From positions 124,001 to 188,000 of the forward strand of contig NZ_JAMWEG010000006.1 in the NCBI RefSeq assembly GCF_025460765.1: a stretch of 64,000 nt of DNA. The letters are read 5' to 3'. The notes under the pieces are model-generated. The model searched no databases. It was not told the DNA's origin and saw only the letters and a list, made by a program, of their open reading frames with translations. Numbering within the stretch: position 1 is the stretch's first letter; each line of letters starts with the position of its first letter. Position numbers and translations under genes: made by a program. Below, piece by piece: positions 57,115-64,000 of the stretch. This DNA comes from Micromonospora sp. MA102 (lineage in GTDB: Bacteria; Actinomycetota; Actinomycetes; Mycobacteriales; Micromonosporaceae).

Positions 57115-58530
57115 TCAGTGCTCCCCGCGCACCCGCCGGATGGTGTCGCGGTACCAGTGCGCGCTGCGCTTCGGCGTGCGCCGCTGGGTGTCGTAGTCCA
57201 CCCGCACGATGCCGAACCGCTTGTCGTAGCCGTACGCCCACTCGAAGTTGTCCAGCAGCGACCAGGCGAAGTAGCCGCGCACGTCCGCGCCGGCCTGCCG
57301 GGCCCGGGCCACCGCACGCAGGTGCTCGGTCAGGTACGCCACCCGGTCGTCGTCGGCCACGAACCCGTCGGCGTCCGGCTTGTCGTCGAAGGCCGCCCCG
57401 TTCTCGGTGATCACCATGGGCACGCCCGGGTAGTCCCGGTGCAGCCGGACCAGCAGCTCGGTGAACGAGTCCGGCACGATCTCCCAGTCCATCGCGGTGC
57501 GCGGCAGGTCCCGGCGGATCACCCGGCGCACCGGCCGGCCGTCGTCGTCCCGGTCGCGGCCCTGCTCGTCCACCCCGGAGTGCACCTGCCCGAAGTAGAA
57601 GTTCACCCCGAGCACGTCGATCGGCGACGAGATGACCTCCAGGTCGCCCTCCTGCACCGGGATGCGCACGCCCTCGGCGGCCAGGTCGGCCACCACGTCC
57701 TCCGGGTAGGCGCCGCGGAGCACCGGGTCGAGGTAGAGCCGGTTGCCCAGCCCGTCGGCGGCCCGCGCCGCGTCCCGGTCGGCCCCGCTGTCGGAGGCCG
57801 GGTCGGCGGTGGACAGGTTGACGGTCAGGCCCAGCTCGATCGGGTTCGCCGCCGCGGCGCGCAGCCGCTGCACCGCCAGCCCGTGCCCGAGCAGCAGGTG
57901 GTGGGCGGCGGCGATCCCGTCGCCCAGGTTCCGCCGGCCCGGGGCGTGGTTGCCGTACGCGTACCCGAGCATGGCCGAGCACCACGGCTCGTTGAGCGTG
58001 GTCCACGTCTTCACCCGGTCGCCGAGCGCGGCGAAGACCAGCTCCGCGTAGTCGGCGAACCGGTGGGCGGTGTCCCGGTTCGGCCAGCCGCCCGCGTCCT
58101 CCAGCTCCTGCGGCAGGTCCCAGTGGTAGAGCGTCACCCACGGGTCGACCCCGCGGCCCAGCAGCTCGTCCACGAGGCGGTCGTAGAAGGCCAGCCCGGC
58201 CGGGTTCGCCGGCCCGCGCCCGCCCGGCTGCACCCGCGGCCACGCCACCGAGAACCGGTAGGTGTCCAGGCCCAGGTCGGCGATGAGCGCGACGTCCTGC
58301 GGCATCCGGTGGTAGTGGTCGCAGGCCACGTCGCCGTGGTCGCCGTTGGCCACCGCCCCCGGCACGCGGCAGAAGGTGTCCCAGATCGACGGTGTCCGGC
58401 CGTCCTCGGCCACCGCTCCCTCGATCTGGTACGACGAGGTCGCCACGCCCCACCGGAAGGTCGGCGGCAGGGTGTCGATCGGGTCGGCCTGCCCCGTGGT
58501 GGCAGCCGGGCGGGTGAGGTCGGTGTCCAT
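57115..58530 (-). CDS. GH1 beta-glucosidase
   Basis: Cytoplasmic protein of 471 aa, the usual GH1 length. Acid/base E181 lies in TTLNEPWC and nucleophile E376 in VITENGAAF; the N-terminal FRWGVATSSYQIEGAV and late WSLLDNFEWAYGY glucose-site blocks are intact. It hydrolyses imported beta-glucosides. ATG 58530 follows GAGGAG. It is the last gene of the ABC importer operon, 47 bp after the ATPase stop, and ends at an intrinsic terminator. The pairing shows that the importer carries oligosaccharides rather than peptides. Confidence 0.95.
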   Translation of the reverse strand: MDTDLTRPAATTGQADPIDTLPPTFRWGVATSSYQIEGAVAEDGRTPSIWDTFCRVPGAVANGDHGDVACDHYHRMPQDVALIADLGLDTYRFSVAWPRVQPGGRGPANPAGLAFYDRLVDELLGRGVDPWVTLYHWDLPQELEDAGGWPNRDTAHRFADYAELVFAALGDRVKTWTTLNEPWCSAMLGYAYGNHAPGRRNLGDGIAAAHHLLLGHGLAVQRLRAAAANPIELGLTVNLSTADPASDSGADRDAARAADGLGNRLYLDPVLRGAYPEDVVADLAAEGVRIPVQEGDLEVISSPIDVLGVNFYFGQVHSGVDEQGRDRDDDGRPVRRVIRRDLPRTAMDWEIVPDSFTELLVRLHRDYPGVPMVITENGAAFDDKPDADGFVADDDRVAYLTEHLRAVARARQAGADVRGYFAWSLLDNFEWAYGYDKRFGIVRVDYDTQRRTPKRSAHWYRDTIRRVRGEH

Positions 58531-58577
58531 GGTTCTCCTCGCGGTAGCGGGTCGTTCGGTCGGACGGGGAGCGGAGG

Positions 58578-59576
<999 letters not shown>

Positions 59577-59631
59577 TTGAGCCTCCCTTCGTTCACGACT
59601 GCGGGGCTCCGCTTCGCCGCACTCCTCGCGC

Positions 59632-60669
59632 TCACGGTGTGACCTCCTCGCGGGGGACCGGCACCGTACGCGGGGTCGGGGCCAGCACGGGGGTGAAGCC
59701 GACCCGCATCCGCACGCTGCGACCGTCGGCGGTGCGGATCCGGGTCTTGCCGGCGCTGCGCAGCCGGGGGCTGACGAACTCGTCGATGCCGAAGTTGATC
59801 AGGGCGAGGGCGGTGCCGAGCAGCGCGATGGCCAGCCCGGCCGGGACGAACCACCACCAGGCGCCCTGCGCGAGGGCCTGCTGGCCCTGCGCCCAGAACA
59901 GGATGGTGCCCCAGTTCCACGACGAGATCGACGAGATGCCGATGAAGGCCAGCGTGATCTCCGACATGACCGCGAAGATGACCGTGCCGACGAAGCCGGA
60001 CGCGATGATCGCGGTGAGGTTGGGCAGGATCTCGAACAGGATGATGCGCCAGGTCCGCTCGCCGGTGGCCCGGGCGGCCTCGACGTAGTCACGGCGCCGC
60101 AGCGACAGCGTCTGGGCGCGCAGCACCCGCGCCCCCCACGCCCACGAGGTGAGGCCGATGATGAGCGCCACGAGGGTGTCGCTGGCCTGCTCGACGATCG
60201 ACGTCACGATGATGATCAGCGGCAGCGCGGGGATGACCAGGAACACGTTGGAGACTGCCGACAGGCCCTCGTCGGCCGCCCCGCCGATGTAGCCGGCCGT
60301 CACGCCGATGAGGATGGACAGGATCGTCGCCAGCACGCCGGCGAGCAGGCCCACCACCATGACGCTGCGCGCGCCGACCAGGATCTGGCTGAAGATGTCC
60401 TGACCGAGGTGGGTGGTGCCGAAGAAGTGCCGGGTCGACGGCGCCTGGAGCACGTCGGCGCTGCGTGCGTCCGGGTTGTACGGCGCCACCCAGGGCCCGA
60501 TGACCGCGAACAGGCAGTAGACGGCCAGGATGATCAGGCCGGTGGCGGCCTTGGCGTTGGCGACGAACCGGAACCGGCGCCGCTTGGCGCGGCCCGGCGC
60601 GGCCGACGGCTGGGCCATCGCACCCTGACCGGGGATGACCTGCTCGATGCTCGACGGTGAGATGGTCAT
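59632..60669 (-). CDS. Opp/Dpp-type ABC permease (C subunit)
   Basis: Permease of 345 aa with an N-terminal cytoplasmic segment of about 40 residues, six helices and the OppC N-domain motif FGTTHLGQDIFSQILVGAR. The EAA-like loop is VEAARATGERTWRIILFEILPN. The C-terminal 40 residues are a polar extension. It starts 4 bp after the stop of the B permease. Confidence 0.92.
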   Translation of the reverse strand: MTISPSSIEQVIPGQGAMAQPSAAPGRAKRRRFRFVANAKAATGLIILAVYCLFAVIGPWVAPYNPDARSADVLQAPSTRHFFGTTHLGQDIFSQILVGARSVMVVGLLAGVLATILSILIGVTAGYIGGAADEGLSAVSNVFLVIPALPLIIIVTSIVEQASDTLVALIIGLTSWAWGARVLRAQTLSLRRRDYVEAARATGERTWRIILFEILPNLTAIIASGFVGTVIFAVMSEITLAFIGISSISSWNWGTILFWAQGQQALAQGAWWWFVPAGLAIALLGTALALINFGIDEFVSPRLRSAGKTRIRTADGRSVRMRVGFTPVLAPTPRTVPVPREEVTP

Positions 60670-60672
60670 CGC

Positions 60673-61646
<974 letters not shown>

Positions 61647-61650
<4 letters not shown>

Positions 61651-62813
61651 CGTGGCTCCCCCAGGGTGGCGGTGTCCGTCCGGTCGAGCGCCGCCGCGGG
61701 CGGTGGCACGGCCGGGTCGGCGTCGGGCGCGGCCGAGCCGGGGGCGTCGGCGGCCACGGTGTCCGGGTCGTAGAGCCAGCAGGCCGCCCAGTGGTCGGGC
61801 CGGTCGCCGATGGTCAGCCGCGGCGGCAGGTCCACCGTGCAGCGCCGCATGGCGTGCGGGCACCGGGGGTGGAACCGGCAGCCGGCGGGCGGGGCGATCA
61901 GGCTCGGCGGCTCGCCCTGGCCGCGGTCCTTCCCGGCGGCCGCGTCGACCGCGGCGCCGCCGCCGGTGATCCGCTCCGGGTCGGGCGCCGAGTCGGTGAG
62001 CAACCGGGTGTACGGGTGGGCCGGGTTCTGGGTGACGGTCTCGCTGTCGCCGCCCTCGACCATCCGGCCGGCGTACATGACGATCGTCTCGTCGGCGAAG
62101 TAGCGGGCCGAGGCGATGTCGTGCGTGATGTAGAGGATGGCGATGTTCAGCCGGTCCTTGAGGTCCTGCAGCAGGTTGAGCACGCCGAGGCGGATCGAGA
62201 CGTCGAGCATGGAGACCGGCTCGTCGGCGAGCAGCACCTCCGGGTCGGCCCCGAGCGCCCGGGCGATGGCGACGCGCTGCCGTTGGCCGCCGGACAGCTC
62301 GTGCGGGAAGGCGTCCAGGTAGCGCTCGGGCGGGGTGAGGCTGACCCGGGTGAGCAGCTTGGCGAGGGCCCGGTCCAGGTCCTCGGCGCCGCGTCCGGCG
62401 TTGCCGTGGATCCGCAGCGACCGGGTGAGGTGGTAGCGGACGGTGTGCACCGGGTTCAACGAGGCGAACGGGTCCTGGAGGATCAGTTGGACCCGCCGCA
62501 CGTACGACCGGAACGGCCGGCCGCCGCGCACCCTGGTCGACGTGCCGTGCAGGCGGAGGTCGCCGGCCGTGCGGGGGTAGATCTGGGCCAGCAGCCGAGC
62601 CACCGTGGACTTGCCGGAGCCGGACTCCCCGACCAGCGCGGTCACCCGGCCGCGACGCAGCGCGAACGATACGTCGTCGACTGCGTGCACGACGGCCGGC
62701 GTCCGGGAGAAGAGGTCACGCAGCCGCCTGCGGACGGGGAAGTGCTTGGTCAGGCCGACGGCCTCCAGCACCACCTCGTCGGCCGGCGCCGCCGCGCTCT
62801 CGCTCAACGTCAT
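61647..62813 (-). CDS. Opp/Dpp-type ABC transporter ATP-binding protein (F subunit)
   Basis: ATPase of 388 aa with Walker [10 protein letters not shown], signature LSGGQRQRV, Walker [14 protein letters not shown] and the C-terminal cysteine block [14 protein letters not shown] ... ACWLYD. The last 35 residues are Ala/Pro/Asp-rich. It follows the binding-protein gene and a long hairpin; it leads the three downstream membrane genes. Confidence 0.93.
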
Positions 62814-62840
62814 GCCGAGTTCCTGTCTGAGCGTGGGGTG

Positions 62841-62877
62841 CGCCTCCCCGGCCGGCCGTGAGCCGGCCGGGGAGGCG
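62841..62877. terminator. Hairpin between binding-protein and ATPase genes
   Basis: A perfect 16-bp inverted repeat with loop CGTGA, between the binding-protein stop (62888) and the next ATG (62813). As at 10138, it may set a higher level of the binding protein than of the membrane parts. Confidence 0.6.
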
Positions 62878-62887
62878 GTTGGCGAGG

Positions 62888-64000
62888 TCAGCCGTTGGCG
62901 GGCTTGAGGTGCAGGACCACGTCCAGCGCGTTGGGCTGGGTGGGCTGCATGGCGCCGTACGGGTTCGAGTCGTCCGGCCAGCCGGTCCAGTTCTTAGTGC
63001 TGTACGCGCCGCCGATGTTGTCCGCGCCGACCGGGATCATCGGCATCTGGTCGACGAAGATCTTCTGCAGCGTGTTCATGGCGGTGGTGCGCGCGGCCTC
63101 GTCGGTCGCGTTCGCGTAGGCGACCAGGGCGTCGGTCGCCTCCTTGTTGTTGAAGCGGCCGAAGTTGCCGGCGGGGGAGGCGGTGCCGATCGGCTTGAGC
63201 TGCCGGCCGTCCATGATGGTCCGGTAGATGTCGTACGGCGTGGCGCCGCCCTCGGTCCACCGGAAGGTCGCCTCGAAGTTGCCCTGCTCGACGTTGCGGA
63301 ACCAGGCGTCCTGGTTGGCCTTGTCGACCGTGGCGGCGATGCCGATCTTCGACAGGTTGTCCTTCACGATCTCGAGGCTGGTCTGGTAGTCCGACCAGCC
63401 GGCCGGGTCGGTCAGCTTCAGCGTGACGGCCTTGCCGGTCTTGTCCTTGAGGGTGTTGCCCTCGAGCTTGTAGCCGGCGCCGGTCAGCAGCGCCTTGGCG
63501 CCGTCGACGTCGACCTTGTGCTCCTGGCCCTTGAAGTCCGGCGCGACGAACGAGTCACCGGCCGGGCTGGGCAGGCCGGTCACGCTCTTCACCTGCGGGT
63601 GGAAGTAGCCGGCTTCGGCCGTGGTGAAGATGTCGGCGCGGTCGATGACCATGTTCATGGCGCGGCGCAGCGCCGGGTCGTCGAACGGCTTCTTCGTCGT
63701 GTTGAGGTAGAGGCCGTGGATGCCCAGGATCGCCGGGGCCCACACCTTGTGGTGCTCCTGGTCCTTGGCCACGAAGACGGCCTGGTAGTTGGGGATGAAG
63801 ACGAAGCTCCACTCCGACTCGCCGTTGGCCAGGGCGGTGGTCTGCGCGCTGTTGTCCGTGTAGGAGGTGTAACGCAGTTCCTTGACCTTCGGCAGGTCCT
63901 GCCAGTAGCCCTTGTCGCGCACCGACAGCGTCATGCTGGCCGGGGTGAAGGACTTCAGGGTGTACGGGCCGCTGCCGACCGGCTGCTTGACGGTGTCGGT
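62888..64000 (-). CDS. Family 5 extracellular solute-binding protein (partial)
   Basis: The C-terminal 370 codons of an Opp/Dpp-type solute-binding protein; the start lies beyond the right window edge. Typical features are [16 protein letters not shown] at the left edge of the visible part, [42 protein letters not shown] and the late ... [28 protein letters not shown]. Family 5 proteins bind peptides, but related ones bind cello- or manno-oligosaccharides; the GH1 enzyme in this operon and the neighbouring GH30 favour beta-gluco-oligosaccharide. Confidence 0.92.
   Translation of the reverse strand, partial: TDTVKQPVGSGPYTLKSFTPASMTLSVRDKGYWQDLPKVKELRYTSYTDNSAQTTALANGESEWSFVFIPNYQAVFVAKDQEHHKVWAPAILGIHGLYLNTTKKPFDDPALRRAMNMVIDRADIFTTAEAGYFHPQVKSVTGLPSPAGDSFVAPDFKGQEHKVDVDGAKALLTGAGYKLEGNTLKDKTGKAVTLKLTDPAGWSDYQTSLEIVKDNLSKIGIAATVDKANQDAWFRNVEQGNFEATFRWTEGGATPYDIYRTIMDGRQLKPIGTASPAGNFGRFNNKEATDALVAYANATDEAARTTAMNTLQKIFVDQMPMIPVGADNIGGAYSTKNWTGWPDDSNPYGAMQPTQPNALDVVLHLKPANG

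Overview
The window is high-GC DNA with many GTG starts, 4-bp gene overlaps and secreted carbohydrate-active enzymes carrying CBM2, CBM5 and CBM13 modules. This fits a soil or plant-associated filamentous actinomycete, most likely Micromonosporaceae; the family assignment is inference, because there is no rRNA or housekeeping marker here. No tRNA, rRNA, CRISPR array, insertion sequence or phage gene was recognised.

Layout: (1) 1-5131: a DesK/NarL-type two-component system (regulator cut by the window edge), then a divergent three-gene operon of an AhpD-like protein, a small four-helix membrane protein and a membrane-anchored multicopper oxidase. (2) 5339-15378: an L-arabinose locus with a LacI-family regulator, araB, araD, a YtfQRT/YjfF-type sugar ABC importer and araA. 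(3) 15451-22959: secreted enzymes for arabinose-containing polymers: GH62 with CBM2, a GH43_24-like enzyme with CBM13, a CBM13-linked CE1-type esterase and GH127 with CBM13. Near-identical LacI-type palindromes (consensus TGTKANCGNTAACA) lie in the araB promoter, the GH62 promoter and the GH43/esterase divergent promoter, and tie regions 2 and 3 into one probable regulon. (4) 23048-27166: an SDR and a divergent AraC regulator, an alkylglycerone-phosphate-synthase-like flavoprotein and a YdeI/DUF1905 protein. (5) 27236-39093: a xylan locus: GH10 xylanase, a divergent LacI regulator, a bxlR-bxlEFGA-like cluster (regulator, xylo-oligosaccharide ABC importer, GH3 beta-xylosidase), a CE7 acetyl esterase and a GH11 xylanase with CBM2.

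(6) 39204-51828: miscellaneous genes with a decayed patch: an alpha/beta hydrolase, a PLP decarboxylase, an in-frame chimera of two broken genes (41543-42487), a D-cysteine-desulfhydrase-like gene that lost its 3' end (42575-43440), a 1090-residue helical-repeat protein, the C-terminal remnant of an erythromycin-esterase-like gene, a small membrane protein, a GH15 hydrolase and an MFS transporter with an odd tail. (7) 52161-64000: a GH18 chitinase divergent from a ROK regulator with an AT-rich palindrome between them, a GH30 glucanase with CBM13, and a minus-strand operon of an Opp-type ABC importer ending in a GH1 beta-glucosidase and an intrinsic terminator. The solute-binding gene runs off the right edge.

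Together regions 2, 3, 5 and 7 form a plant and fungal cell wall saccharification island: secreted enzymes release arabinose, xylo-oligosaccharides, gluco-oligosaccharides or chito-oligosaccharides, dedicated ABC importers take them up, and LacI or ROK regulators control each branch.
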